From an uncultured Flavobacteriaceae bacterium (GTDB taxonomy: Bacteria > Bacteroidota > Bacteroidia > Flavobacteriales > Flavobacteriaceae), in assembly GCA_938020445.1 (NCBI GenBank), contig CALIIC010000029.1, forward strand, positions 1-59,099: a stretch of DNA of 59,099 nt, read 5' to 3'. The notes under the pieces are model-generated. The model had not been told where the DNA came from and ran no database searches. It saw only the letters and a program-made list of their open reading frames with translations. Both the position numbers and the translations under genes were made by a program. Each line of letters opens with the position of its first letter. Within the stretch, counting starts at the first letter, position 1. Positions 44,026 to 52,894 of the stretch are shown here, piece by piece.

Positions 44026-45225
44026 TCAATTACTTGCCAGTTCAGGCCCTTCATAGGTGACCCGGTAAATGGCGTCACCAAAATCATCGGAAATGAGCAG
44101 TGAACCATCCTTCAGAAACAGCAGATCTACAGGTCTTCCGAACCGCTCTTGAGAGGCCTCATCGAGCCACCCTTCCAAAAAGGTTTCGTAGGTGACGGCC
44201 TTGTTATCTTCCAACTGAACCAGGCTGATTTTATACCCTACCTTTTCGGTTCGGTTCCAAGAGCCGTGTTCCGCTATAAAGGCCCCGTTCTTGTACTTTT
44301 CTGGAAACATCTTACCAGATACGAATTTAACGCCCAAGGGTGCTACATGGGCGCCCAGCGCTTGTACGGGGGCCACGAACGCATCACAATCCTTTTGATT
44401 TCCGAATTCGGGATCTTTTACGACGCCCCCATGGCAAAAAGGATAGCCGAAATGTTGCCCAGCTTCGGTCACCTGATTTAGCTCACAGGGCGGAATATCA
44501 TCCCCCAACATGTCTCGACCGTTATCGGTAAAATACATGTCGCCGGTTTCAGGATGCCACGTAAAGCCCACGGAATTTCGTACACCATGTGCATAAATCT
44601 CCCGGTTGCTTCCATCGGGATCCATTCGGGTAATCGTTGCATATCGCTCATCAACAATGGTTGAATCGCAGATGTTGCAGGGAGCACCTACTGGAACGTA
44701 TAACTTCTCATCAGGTCCAAAAGCGATGTACTTCCATCCATGATGAAATTCGGTCGGGTAGTCATCGTATACCACTGTTGGCTCCGGTGCTTGATTTAAC
44801 TGTGCCTCTATATTATCATAACGCAATAAGCGTCCCACTTCCGCAACATAGAGCGCCCCGTCTTTAAAGGCAATTCCGTTGGGAACTTCTAAAGTGGTGT
44901 CCAATACAATCACATTGTCCGCTTTAAAGTCCTGATCTCTATCTTGGATCGCATAGACCGTGTTCTCATTTCGAGTTCCGACGAATAGCGTACCGTTATC
45001 CCCCATCGCCATAGAGCGCGCCCCGTCAATACTGTCGGCGTACACCTCTATTTTAAAGCCTTCAGGAAGTTTTAACCTATCGATCGGCAAAAGGGATGCA
45101 GGTTCATCATATTGCACCAAAGGCATTTCTGTTGGTTTCTCTTCGGCTTGTTGCTTGCAGGACATAAATGCAATACCCAAAAGGATACTAAGCGCGGTGC
45201 TTTTTGAAAAAAAACGAATTTTCAT
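44026..45225 (-). CDS. L-sorbosone dehydrogenase-like PQQ/propeller lipoprotein
   Basis: 399 residues: lipoprotein signal ending 'AFMSC' (Cys23), a Glu/Pro tether, then a six-bladed propeller of the soluble glucose/sorbosone dehydrogenase type ('LKLPEGFKIEVYAD', 'NGTLFVGTR', 'VPNGIAFKDGALYVAE', 'YPTEFHHGWKYIAFGPDEKLYVPVG', 'GVRNSVGFTWHPETGDMYFTDNGRDMLGDDIPPCELN'). Members oxidise aldose sugars with PQQ, though many homologues have unknown substrates. Six Cys occur in the middle section ('CNICDS', 'PPCELN', 'FCHGG', 'DCDAF'). It stands alone. Confidence 0.9.
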   Translation of the reverse strand: MKIRFFSKSTALSILLGIAFMSCKQQAEEKPTEMPLVQYDEPASLLPIDRLKLPEGFKIEVYADSIDGARSMAMGDNGTLFVGTRNENTVYAIQDRDQDFKADNVIVLDTTLEVPNGIAFKDGALYVAEVGRLLRYDNIEAQLNQAPEPTVVYDDYPTEFHHGWKYIAFGPDEKLYVPVGAPCNICDSTIVDERYATITRMDPDGSNREIYAHGVRNSVGFTWHPETGDMYFTDNGRDMLGDDIPPCELNQVTEAGQHFGYPFCHGGVVKDPEFGNQKDCDAFVAPVQALGAHVAPLGVKFVSGKMFPEKYKNGAFIAEHGSWNRTEKVGYKISLVQLEDNKAVTYETFLEGWLDEASQERFGRPVDLLFLKDGSLLISDDFGDAIYRVTYEGPELASN

Positions 45226-45337
45226 AGGAATGTTTTTTTAGTTCGAAAGAGTTATCAAATTATGAGTGACCATAAAATCCGACCTAAAAATACTACTTCT
45301 GAGGGTTCCCCAATTTAATTTTGAAGAAAATCGAAGC

Positions 45338-46195
45338 TTACGATAGTTCCAACTTATAACCAACCCCATGCACATTGGTCAATTTTATAGCCTTGTCGTC
45401 TTGTAGTTTCTTACGCAATTTAGAAATATAGGTATCCAAACTACGCCCAACAATGACACCATGATCTTCCCAAACTCTTTTCGTTAGTGTATCGCGTTGA
45501 ATAACCTCATTCGGGTGCTCTAAAAATAAAACCAGCAACTCGCATTCTTTTCTAGACAAGTTGATTTCGATTCCTCTTTTGCTTAACTTGTTTTGCTCCG
45601 GATAAAATTTATAACTGCCCAAGGAAACAAAATCCTCTTTCTTAGCACTGGGCATGCCGTTTTGATTTTTGTGGTAGTAAACAAATGCCAGTATCGCCAC
45701 GAAACCCAGAGCGGGAATATACAAAAGAGTGGAATCACGGGTTGAGACAGCTGGTTCCTTTGTAAACCGAACACTTACCGTATAACAAGCTTTTGGCAGT
45801 ACCCGCCCTTTGCAGGGAACAATACCCCTTGCTTCCTGTTCGCGAATCAAATAGCTATAGGCCACGGCAACATCTTCACATCGTACCAGTTCGGTAATGT
45901 AGTGCGATGGAAGTTCCGCTTTTTCAAAACTATTTTTAATAATGGTGACCAAACTATCGGGCGTTATCGCCAATGGCCTCTCAAAAGATAATTCATACGT
46001 AAGCTTATCTACCACTGCTACGGGCTGTACTAAGGAAGTAGAATCGTTGCTTGCCAATAACAACTGGTGGCCTGCCTCACGCAAGGCAACTTTGGTCGTT
46101 GCTGAAAAGGTATCTTGATTTTTCGAGCAAGCACTCAGTCCCAATAATAGTAGAAACAGGGTACCGCTAAGTAAAAAATAACTGTTGTTCTTCAT
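45338..46195 (-). CDS. Membrane-tethered winged-helix (PhoB/ToxR-like) regulator
   Basis: 285 residues from ATG 46195 (the frame extends to 46324 without a plausible N-terminus). An N-terminal signal with lipobox 'GLSAC' (Cys23), an extracytoplasmic domain (about 25-155) with Cys at 106, 128 and 137, a membrane helix (about 157-174), then a Trans_reg_C winged-helix domain (about 190-285) with 'INLSRKECELLVLFLEHPNEVI' and 'SLDTYISKLRKKL...VHGVGYKLELS'. It should sense something outside and bind DNA from the membrane without a kinase. The divergent lipoprotein gene at 46352 (157 bases away) is a likely target. Note that processing at Cys23 would make the N-terminus lipidated. Confidence 0.85.
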   Translation of the reverse strand: MKNNSYFLLSGTLFLLLLGLSACSKNQDTFSATTKVALREAGHQLLLASNDSTSLVQPVAVVDKLTYELSFERPLAITPDSLVTIIKNSFEKAELPSHYITELVRCEDVAVAYSYLIREQEARGIVPCKGRVLPKACYTVSVRFTKEPAVSTRDSTLLYIPALGFVAILAFVYYHKNQNGMPSAKKEDFVSLGSYKFYPEQNKLSKRGIEINLSRKECELLVLFLEHPNEVIQRDTLTKRVWEDHGVIVGRSLDTYISKLRKKLQDDKAIKLTNVHGVGYKLELS

Positions 46196-46351
46196 ATATA
46201 GCTGTAAATAACATACAATTTCATGACTTTTTACACTTGTTGACACTTCTTTTACACTCTTTTGACATTTACCACTGGCAGTGGGTCCTAATTTTACTCC
46301 ATCATCTAAAACGAACATCACCATATCAATTAAATTTTTAAATCTAAAATC

Positions 46352-46918
46352 ATGAATCGACTTTTAATGAGTATGCTACTTATAGCAAGCATGGGATGCC
46401 AATCAAATAAACAACAAACCGTGGCACTACTGGCCAGTAGTGCGACAGTTGTTCCAGAGCATCTTAAAACACCCATTGTCAAATATAGTGCGGTAGAGGC
46501 AGAACCCTATGAGTTGCACCTTAAGATGGACAAACTTGAAAATGACAGGTACGATCTTGTAGTTCGTGTAAATTTGAGCAAGGGTTGTTATTACGTATCG
46601 CCCCATTCGAAAGGTGATTTTTCAGGTATCTTCACCCTTACCATAAAAGACACCGACAAACTGGAGAAAACTGCGAGTCTTATTGAAACACCCCGATCAG
46701 TAGAAGAATATGACCCACATCCCTTTGTAGATGGGTATGTGAATTGGGTACGGCAAACCACTACCTACAATCAACAATTGAAACTTACAGGCGAAGACAA
46801 CTTTAAAGTTTCGGGTATGATCCAGTTCACCATCGAACCCCGATGCACGCTCGAACAGATACCTTTTATAATCTCATATGAAAACGGTGAGATGAAGGTT
46901 GCGATCGATGGTTGTTAG
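46352..46918 (+). CDS. Lipoprotein of unknown function
   Basis: 188 residues; signal ending 'ASMGC' (Cys16). The mature part is beta-rich ('YSAVEAEPYELHLKMDKLENDRYDLVVRVNLSKGCYYVSP', 'FSGIFTLTIKD', 'FKVSGMIQFTIEPRCTLEQIPFIISYENGEMKVAI') with a Cys pair likely forming a disulfide. No family recognised. It is divergent from the membrane-tethered winged-helix regulator, whose ligand or partner it may be. A perfect terminator follows its stop. Confidence 0.75.
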   Translation: MNRLLMSMLLIASMGCQSNKQQTVALLASSATVVPEHLKTPIVKYSAVEAEPYELHLKMDKLENDRYDLVVRVNLSKGCYYVSPHSKGDFSGIFTLTIKDTDKLEKTASLIETPRSVEEYDPHPFVDGYVNWVRQTTTYNQQLKLTGEDNFKVSGMIQFTIEPRCTLEQIPFIISYENGEMKVAIDGC

Positions 46919-46949
46919 AAAAATGTCTTACCCTGTTTTGGAATATGAC

Positions 46950-46978
46950 AAAAGCCATCTGTATTCAGATGGCTTTTT
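46950..46978 (+). terminator. Rho-independent terminator
   Basis: AAAAGCCATCTG - TATT - CAGATGGCTTTT is a perfect 12-bp stem with a four-base loop, the right arm running into five T. It sits 31 bases after the lipoprotein stop; the A-rich left flank may also allow it to work on the other strand. Confidence 0.92.
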
Positions 46979-47121
46979 GAATTCATATATTCCATTTCCT
47001 CCTTTGATTTGTTTAAAGTGTGATGAAAGAATCATAGATACAGATCTTTGATAACGAAGGTTTATATATTTTGTGGGCCGTAGAAAAATTATCTCGAAAA
47101 GCGGAGATTAGAACATTTATG

Positions 47122-47135
47122 ACTATAAAAATAGT
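47122..47135. promoter_or_regulatory. Predicted BlaI operator, upstream copy
   Basis: A dyad ACTAT-N4-ATAGT. It and the copy at 47142 also make a larger inverted repeat, TATGACTATAAA (47118-47129) with TTTATAGTCATA (47148-47159). Assigned to the BlaI-family repressor encoded immediately downstream. Confidence 0.7.
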
Positions 47136-47141
47136 TTTATT

Positions 47142-47155
47142 ACTATATTTATAGT
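47142..47155. promoter_or_regulatory. Predicted BlaI operator, promoter-proximal copy
   Basis: A second ACTAT-N4-ATAGT dyad, its centre exactly 20 bases (about two helical turns) from the first. It covers the position where the -33 element would lie, so binding here should block the promoter. Confidence 0.7.
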
Positions 47156-47174
47156 CATATCGTTATTTTTACCT

Positions 47175-47182
47175 TACATTTG
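47175..47182 (+). promoter_or_regulatory. -7 promoter element of the BlaI-type gene
   Basis: TACATTTG is an exact match to TAnnTTTG. It ends only five bases before the ATG at 47188, so transcription should start at or next to the start codon, giving a leaderless or nearly leaderless message. Confidence 0.6.
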
Positions 47183-47187
47183 CCTAT

Positions 47188-47571
47188 ATGAAGGAATTAA
47201 CAAAAGCAGAAGAACAGGTAATGCAATATGCCTGGGAATTAAAAAAGGCCTTTTTAAAAGATATTGTGGAGCGATTTCCAGAACCTCGGCCTGCTTATAC
47301 GACCATTTCTACCGTAGTGCGGGTTTTGGTACGGAAAGGATTTTTGAACTATGAAACCTTCGGCAAGGTTCGACACTATTTCCCAACGCTTTCCAAGGAA
47401 CAATACTTTCAAAAACATGTGAATTCAGTCATCAACAACTTCTTTAGCGGTTCCAAAAGCAAATTTGCCCATTTCTTTACTCAGGACGAAGATTTGAACC
47501 TGACCGAACTCGAAGAGATCAAGCAGTTGATAGAGCATAAAATTGAAAAATTAAAAGAAGGCCATGACTGA
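47188..47571 (+). CDS. BlaI/MecI-family repressor
   Basis: 127 residues with the family's canonical start 'MKELTKAEEQVMQYAW', a winged helix ('PRPAYTTISTVVRVLVRKGFLNYE...GKVRHYFP') and a C-terminal dimerisation region ('YFQKHVNSVINNFFSGSK...LEEIKQLIEHKIEKLKE'). It represses its own operon until cleaved or released by the membrane protease encoded next, which overlaps it by eight bases. Two operator dyads lie just upstream. Confidence 0.93.
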   Translation: MKELTKAEEQVMQYAWELKKAFLKDIVERFPEPRPAYTTISTVVRVLVRKGFLNYETFGKVRHYFPTLSKEQYFQKHVNSVINNFFSGSKSKFAHFFTQDEDLNLTELEEIKQLIEHKIEKLKEGHD

Positions 47572-48910
47572 TTTTCTGACCTACCTGATACAGACAAGTA
47601 TTGTCTTCGCACTGCTCTGTTTTTTCTATGGGATGCTCCTGAGCAAACTTACTTTTCATTGGGCGAATCGTATCACGTTATTATTGCTGCCAATGGTGTC
47701 TCTGGTACTGCCATTAATGGAATTTGGACAACTAGTCCCATTTGCGAACCCAGTAGGAGCGTTTCCCTCAGTAGATTTGGCATCATTTAGCTTTGGATCC
47801 CCCTCCCCTATCACAACGGACCCGTTGCTTCCCGATACTCCTAAATCATTAGGCAGTTCCTACGCAAATTGGCTTTTCACAACTTATTTAATAGGCTGTT
47901 TATCAGTTACTTTAAAGCTTGGTTTTGCGACAAAAAATATTTTTCGCGTTAAACGAAATTCAAATAAGGTACTCGTGAAGAATACCCTCATTTATGCGGC
48001 ACCAGTTGTAGCACCCTTAACTTATTTTAGATGGATCTTTGTTCCGAAAAGACAAATTGAAGGTATACACCCACTTATCCTAAAACATGAATCGGCCCAT
48101 GTTCGACTGGGACATACATTCGATTTACTATTGATCGAACTGTACGCAGTTATATTTTGGTTCAACCCTGCCCTCTTATTTTTCAGAAAGAGTTTAGTTG
48201 CCCTTCATGAGTTTCAGGCAGATCAGGCGGTCTTGGCGGAAAATGTACGACCAGAAGATTACCTGCAACTAATGCTGCAAACCCTTGAAAATAAAAATAA
48301 ACAAAGAACAATCAGTTATTTTAATAATTCAATCATCAAAAAACGAATAGACATGATCACTAAAAGCAAATCGAAAAAAGGCAAGGCGTTTAACTATAGC
48401 CTACTAGTTACTACGGCAATTATCATTTCTTTGGCCTTTGCCAGACCAGCAATTCCCGAAGAAACGGCACCTTACAAAGCTGTACTTTTCCTAGAATCAA
48501 CCAATACCGTACCTAACATTTTTCCTTTGGAAACCTATGAGCCCGCAAATATCACTAGTACGTTCGGCGAAAAAATACGGACGCCAAAAACCAAACATCT
48601 TATGGTTCATTCAGGTATTGACATTCGTGCGACCACTGGCACACCTGTACTCGCCACTGCAGATGGAATGGTTATCCAGGCAAAATCCGAAAAGAATTGG
48701 GGCAATTTGATCGTTTTGAAACACGCAGACGGCTACCAAACTTGGTATGCCCACTTAAACGGGTTTGAAATAGCCGAAAAGCAAGAAGTCAAAACCGGTG
48801 ATGTTATTGGCTATGTAGGTTCTACAGGGCGTTCTACCGGTCCGCATTTGCATTATGAGGTACGCAAAGGTGACGAGCATTTAGATCCCATGGATTTTTT
48901 CGACAAGTGA
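47564..48910 (+). CDS. BlaR1-type M56 metalloprotease fused to an M23 peptidase domain
   Basis: 448 residues. Membrane helices at the N-terminus, the M56 zinc site HESAH (His175, Glu176, His179) with Glu216 in 'LHEFQAD', a further helix near 278-296, and an extracytoplasmic M23 (LytM-like) domain from about 333 with His349/Asp353, 'WYAH' (His397) and 'HLHYE' (His428, His430). The M56 part should cleave the BlaI-type repressor; the M23 part would bind or cut peptidoglycan and may sense cell-wall damage directly. The eight-base overlap with the repressor couples their translation. Full length for this fused type. Confidence 0.93.
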   Translation: MTDFLTYLIQTSIVFALLCFFYGMLLSKLTFHWANRITLLLLPMVSLVLPLMEFGQLVPFANPVGAFPSVDLASFSFGSPSPITTDPLLPDTPKSLGSSYANWLFTTYLIGCLSVTLKLGFATKNIFRVKRNSNKVLVKNTLIYAAPVVAPLTYFRWIFVPKRQIEGIHPLILKHESAHVRLGHTFDLLLIELYAVIFWFNPALLFFRKSLVALHEFQADQAVLAENVRPEDYLQLMLQTLENKNKQRTISYFNNSIIKKRIDMITKSKSKKGKAFNYSLLVTTAIIISLAFARPAIPEETAPYKAVLFLESTNTVPNIFPLETYEPANITSTFGEKIRTPKTKHLMVHSGIDIRATTGTPVLATADGMVIQAKSEKNWGNLIVLKHADGYQTWYAHLNGFEIAEKQEVKTGDVIGYVGSTGRSTGPHLHYEVRKGDEHLDPMDFFDK

Positions 48911-49114
48911 TTTTCGGTATTGCTTCTAAACCTTGGGAGGCAGCTGTTAAAACCATGTTGTTTGTATCGCCAAAGGACAGTAAAAAAGGAGTATTTGCCC
49001 GGAAGTCGAAACGACGCCGGCCAATTATAGCCAGAGCCATGTGGACCACAGTCATCCAAAGCAAACATTCTCAACATTCTGGACGATTTTCTTAGAACAA
49101 ATAGATGTATAAAG

Positions 49115-49152
49115 AAAGGAGTGTCAAACAAAAGAACATTCCTTTCGTTTTT
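49115..49152 (+). terminator. Rho-independent terminator after the M56-M23 gene
   Basis: AAAGGAGTGT pairs with ACATTCCTTT (one G-T pair) around an eleven-base loop and is followed by CGTTTTT. It sits about 205 bases beyond the stop codon, so it is the first good stop signal for that operon. Confidence 0.65.
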
Positions 49153-49208
49153 AGGGAAACCAGGCCTTTAACTGTACCGAACACCTCCGTTTTATTGCCC
49201 TCTATCCG

Positions 49209-50084
49209 TTACTTTTTCTTGGTTTCTACAAGTTTATCGTTTTTCCATATGCCGCTGGTAACAATTTTACCATCAGCCCCATAAAAGCTGCCATTGCCAT
49301 TCCGCTTATCGTCCTTCCATTGTCCTATGTACTTTTCACCATTGGGCCAGAAATAACTACCTTCTCCGTTTCGCCGATCATTTGAATAACTACCCACATA
49401 ATACTCTCCATCTGCCCAGTAAAAAGTACCTTCCCCTACTCGTTGGTTCTCTTCCCACTCCCCTTCATAACGGCTTCCTGTATCCAAAAGAGCGATTCCA
49501 GTGCCGTTGGCCTTACCGTTTTTTACCTGGCCCACATAGTGCATGGTATTTCCCTTTTTGCTCTTAAAGGTCAAGTATTCCCCGAATGCCTTGCCTTTGA
49601 GTTGCCGTTTCATGCGACTCAGCTGTACCTTTGCCTTCTCTAGTGCAAAATTCAATGAATCGTATTGGCGAATCTCAATAGGGGTAATCACTCGGTTTGT
49701 TCGGGTGGAATCAATAGAATCATTTTTGGCAAGCGTAGCTTCCCCACCATCGGTTTTCTGAAATTGAAGCATTTTTTGTGCCAGGGCGATGCGCAATTGA
49801 ATCGCAGCTCCATCTCTTTCAATACCATGATCATTCACCGAATTATAGGTATCCAAGGCGGTTTGATAATCCCCTGCAACCAATATTGAATCAATACGTA
49901 TAAGCTCTTGGTATTCAGATTTGGTACGCAGCAGTTCAACTTGGTTCTGAACAGATTTCTTCAATTGATATTGAAGTTTATTGGCTCTAACCAAAAAGAA
50001 CAAAGCAGCTACTCCTACCGCGCCTAGTAATAAGTACGGAATTAGCACGCGTTTTTTGATTCTTTTTTTTCTTTTCTTACTCAC
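49209..50084 (-). CDS. MORN-repeat protein with membrane anchor
   Basis: 291 residues: a basic N-terminus, one membrane helix (about 13-30), a helical region to about 165, then five MORN repeats ('GNTMHYVGQVKNGKANGTGIAL', 'GSRYEGEWEENQRVGEGTFYW', 'GEYYVGSYSNDRRNGEGSYFW', 'GEKYIGQWKDDKRNGNGSFYG', final degenerate one). MORN repeats bind lipids or partner proteins. It is last in a three-gene minus-strand set with the DUF2490 protein (11 bases upstream) and a large secreted protein. Confidence 0.88.
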   Translation of the reverse strand: MSKKRKKRIKKRVLIPYLLLGAVGVAALFFLVRANKLQYQLKKSVQNQVELLRTKSEYQELIRIDSILVAGDYQTALDTYNSVNDHGIERDGAAIQLRIALAQKMLQFQKTDGGEATLAKNDSIDSTRTNRVITPIEIRQYDSLNFALEKAKVQLSRMKRQLKGKAFGEYLTFKSKKGNTMHYVGQVKNGKANGTGIALLDTGSRYEGEWEENQRVGEGTFYWADGEYYVGSYSNDRRNGEGSYFWPNGEKYIGQWKDDKRNGNGSFYGADGKIVTSGIWKNDKLVETKKK

Positions 50085-50095
50085 AACGAATATCC

Positions 50096-50929
50096 TTAAT
50101 CGTTCAAATGAATTTCGGGTAGTTTGTTTTTCACCTTTCTAAAATCAGGAGAGAAATACATATGAAAACGCATGGTCCAGTTTTGTTTATAAACGCCGCC
50201 ATTGTCCAATGATTGCCCTTGGGAATACATAAGTCCGGCCGCAAACGTAAGCCGCGGCGTTACAATGTATCCTAAAGTGGTGGTCAATCGAAGGTCTTCC
50301 ATCGGGCTTGCGACCACTGCTTTTCCACTTTGCATGATAAGTTCTGCCTCAGGAGAAACATAAAACGTCTTGGGTTCTAGTTTATGATTGTTTAATGGAA
50401 TCTTTAATCGAAACATATACCGCCATCTATTTCTGAAGATATAATCGCTATTCTCTGCAAAACCTTGTGTCCACCGATGTTCGATTCGCAATCGGTGATA
50501 TACCATTACAGAAGATAAGGGCATCGCGAACTGGTATTGATGCCAAATACGCCATTCAGGTACTAGGTTTCGATCGGTAGAATCTTCATCGGTATTAAAA
50601 TTGAGGCGCAACACCCCTCCCAAACTGGCATTAAACTTTTTAGAGTAGATATATCCAATGGCATGTCGGTTATAAATTTGTGCTATCTGTCCCACGTATT
50701 GCGTATCCTCGGTTTCCTCGAGTCTAAAATGGGTTTGCGCCACCCAGAACAATCGTTTTGATATTCGAATATTTCCGTAGGTATTGAACCAAGTCTTGGT
50801 TACCGGTTCTTTGTACTTTGACTCCAAAGGCAACACTTCCTGTTCATCTTCCTGCGCATTTAGCAGGGTGCATGCGCTCATAAAGAGCGCTGAAAAAATT
50901 ACCGCCGAATGTCTGTAATACTTCTTCAT
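50096..50929 (-). CDS. DUF2490 outer-membrane-like protein
   Basis: 277 residues, signal ending 'TLLNAQ' near residue 25. The sequence alternates strands with aromatic girdles, including 'TWFNTYGNIRISKRLFWVAQTHFRLEE', 'EWRIWHQYQFAMPL', 'YHRLRIEHRWTQGF' and 'FRNRWRYMFRLKIPL', the DUF2490 pattern, probably a small outer-membrane barrel. Function unknown. It begins three bases after the preceding large gene's stop and ends 11 bases before the MORN gene. Confidence 0.88.
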   Translation of the reverse strand: MKKYYRHSAVIFSALFMSACTLLNAQEDEQEVLPLESKYKEPVTKTWFNTYGNIRISKRLFWVAQTHFRLEETEDTQYVGQIAQIYNRHAIGYIYSKKFNASLGGVLRLNFNTDEDSTDRNLVPEWRIWHQYQFAMPLSSVMVYHRLRIEHRWTQGFAENSDYIFRNRWRYMFRLKIPLNNHKLEPKTFYVSPEAELIMQSGKAVVASPMEDLRLTTTLGYIVTPRLTFAAGLMYSQGQSLDNGGVYKQNWTMRFHMYFSPDFRKVKNKLPEIHLND

Positions 50930-50932
50930 CGG

Positions 50933-52894
50933 TTAGTTTTCTTTGCTCTTTGACGGTTTGTGAAACAACTCCAATACCACTTTGGGATCTTGCTCTCTGC
51001 GCAGTTTGCGCTCTAATTTAGCGGTATCCTCTTCCCGCAGCTGAAACATCCGTTCATGGGTGTATTGTATTTCCTCTAGCAGCATATTGGCCTGGCTACA
51101 GTCAAAATCATCCCGTACTTGTTCTAGGAAATAAGGAATTAAAACCTTTCGGTAGGCATTGGTAATACGTTTTTTAATCGCTTCCTTCATTACCGTGGCC
51201 ATAAACGGATTCCAAACGCCGTCTTCATAATGCACCCGTAATTCCTCAACACGCACCGGTAATTCGCTGTACGCTTTGCCCAGTGCCAATAGATTTTCAA
51301 AACAACGCGTCAATTCCTGGCCTTGTTCCAATTTCTGTTCTGGATTTTTCAGCACCCCATAGGCTCCCAATTTTTCGTCCGCAACCTGCTTCAATCGTTG
51401 CAGTGTATTTCTGTAATCAGCGGGCGTATCACTCGTCAACGAATCGAGCAAATTCCCAAAACCCTTTTCTTGCAAAACCAATTTTTCCTCCAAGGCTACC
51501 AACGCTTGCTGCCTTTTTTCACGTACCAATTTTACATTAAGCTGTTTTTCAACCTCGGCAAGACAGGCCGCTGCATACCTCGCTATTTCCATAAGTGAAG
51601 AAAACAAGGGTCCCTCAAAATCAAAATCGGTCGCATTTGATAGCGTAAAAGGCCTTTTTTGTTCGATACTATCTTTTGTAATTATGGCTTGAATGGTTTT
51701 GGAAGGTATTCCTTGTGGCCAAAGGTTATTTTGCAGATCTGATCGTGGCACATACTCCAGAACGGAGGTTTTTTGATAGTTCAACACTTCCTCGATTGGA
51801 TCCAAAAAACCACTGGAAATAGCCCTAACAAGTTCGAACAGATAATTGGATTCTTCGTCCGACAATTTCAAAATGTTCAATTGTGAGCTGTTCAGGAAGA
51901 AAGCACTAATGGTACGCGCTTTTTCATAGGACAAATAAATTTCGCTTAACTGCTTCTTTTCCAAAGAGTCTAATGGAAAATATGGAAGCTTTACTTTAAA
52001 CTCAGGATTAAAATCGGATGTCCCCAATTCCGAAAGGATACTATCTATTTTTTGGTAATATACGGCATTCTTATCCAGCATATGTAACACCCCGCTCTGG
52101 GCAATAGCTTCCGCATCGTCACCGGTGGCTTGCAGTTGAACAACCTTTAGGTATCGCGCATCTAAATTAACGGTCTTCAGCTGATTTCTACCAGTGTTTA
52201 TTGAAAACTCCTTTGTCTGACCATTGTTTGAAAACAGTATTTTTTGAAGCACCCCTTCTTTAAAAAACCATCGTTCCGTTGCTTCTAAGGCAGCATCATC
52301 GTAAAGGGCCCATTCATCATGTGCGATACCATTCCTCAGAAATCGCCCTACGAGGGAGCGATCTTCGCTTTCAATGTTAAAATTGCGCTGCGGAATACCA
52401 TTTTCAAAATCAAATTTGCTCCTGAAGAGTATTTCTGAAATTTCAGAATCTACAATACGATTCACCGCATAGGTCCATGAGCCGTTTGGTTTGCCCTTTA
52501 CAACGGTACCCGAACCGGATTCTTGCACCCCGCTTACCAGCACACGGTATTGATAGTCGATTACTTGTGATCGACGTTCCGATTGAAATGCACCAAACTG
52601 AAAGTTCCAAGGTCCAGTTGGAAAGCCATCTACAAAGCTTCCAGAAAACAAGAAGGAGGCATCCTCACTTTCCAACAAGGATTTCAAATCCGATTGCTGC
52701 ATTCGAAAATCCCCATCCAACAAGGTGTCCTTCCCTATTACCTTGTAATCATAGACCGCGTTGCCGCCATAGATTCCAACTTGCAATGGACCGCTAAAGC
52801 GCTGCCGCTCTTGCCCAATCAATTGCATTGGAGCTATGAGGCTACCGATAAGACAAATCCACACTAGTGGAAAACACGTTTTGAAGCGTTTCAT
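50933..52894 (-). CDS. Large secreted protein of unknown function
   Basis: About 653 residues from ATG 52894 (a TTG at 52906 is upstream). Signal ending 'QLIGQ' near residue 27. The N-terminal third has MORN-like antitoxin-style strands ('FLFSGSFVDGFPTGPWNFQFG', 'GTVVKGKPNGSWTYAV', 'FLRNGIAHDEWALYDD'); the rest is long, helical and charged, with few turns. No enzyme motif. First gene of the set with DUF2490 and MORN proteins, located 171 bases downstream of the pair D response regulator, which may control it. Confidence 0.7.
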   Translation of the reverse strand: MKRFKTCFPLVWICLIGSLIAPMQLIGQERQRFSGPLQVGIYGGNAVYDYKVIGKDTLLDGDFRMQQSDLKSLLESEDASFLFSGSFVDGFPTGPWNFQFGAFQSERRSQVIDYQYRVLVSGVQESGSGTVVKGKPNGSWTYAVNRIVDSEISEILFRSKFDFENGIPQRNFNIESEDRSLVGRFLRNGIAHDEWALYDDAALEATERWFFKEGVLQKILFSNNGQTKEFSINTGRNQLKTVNLDARYLKVVQLQATGDDAEAIAQSGVLHMLDKNAVYYQKIDSILSELGTSDFNPEFKVKLPYFPLDSLEKKQLSEIYLSYEKARTISAFFLNSSQLNILKLSDEESNYLFELVRAISSGFLDPIEEVLNYQKTSVLEYVPRSDLQNNLWPQGIPSKTIQAIITKDSIEQKRPFTLSNATDFDFEGPLFSSLMEIARYAAACLAEVEKQLNVKLVREKRQQALVALEEKLVLQEKGFGNLLDSLTSDTPADYRNTLQRLKQVADEKLGAYGVLKNPEQKLEQGQELTRCFENLLALGKAYSELPVRVEELRVHYEDGVWNPFMATVMKEAIKKRITNAYRKVLIPYFLEQVRDDFDCSQANMLLEEIQYTHERMFQLREEDTAKLERKLRREQDPKVVLELFHKPSKSKEN

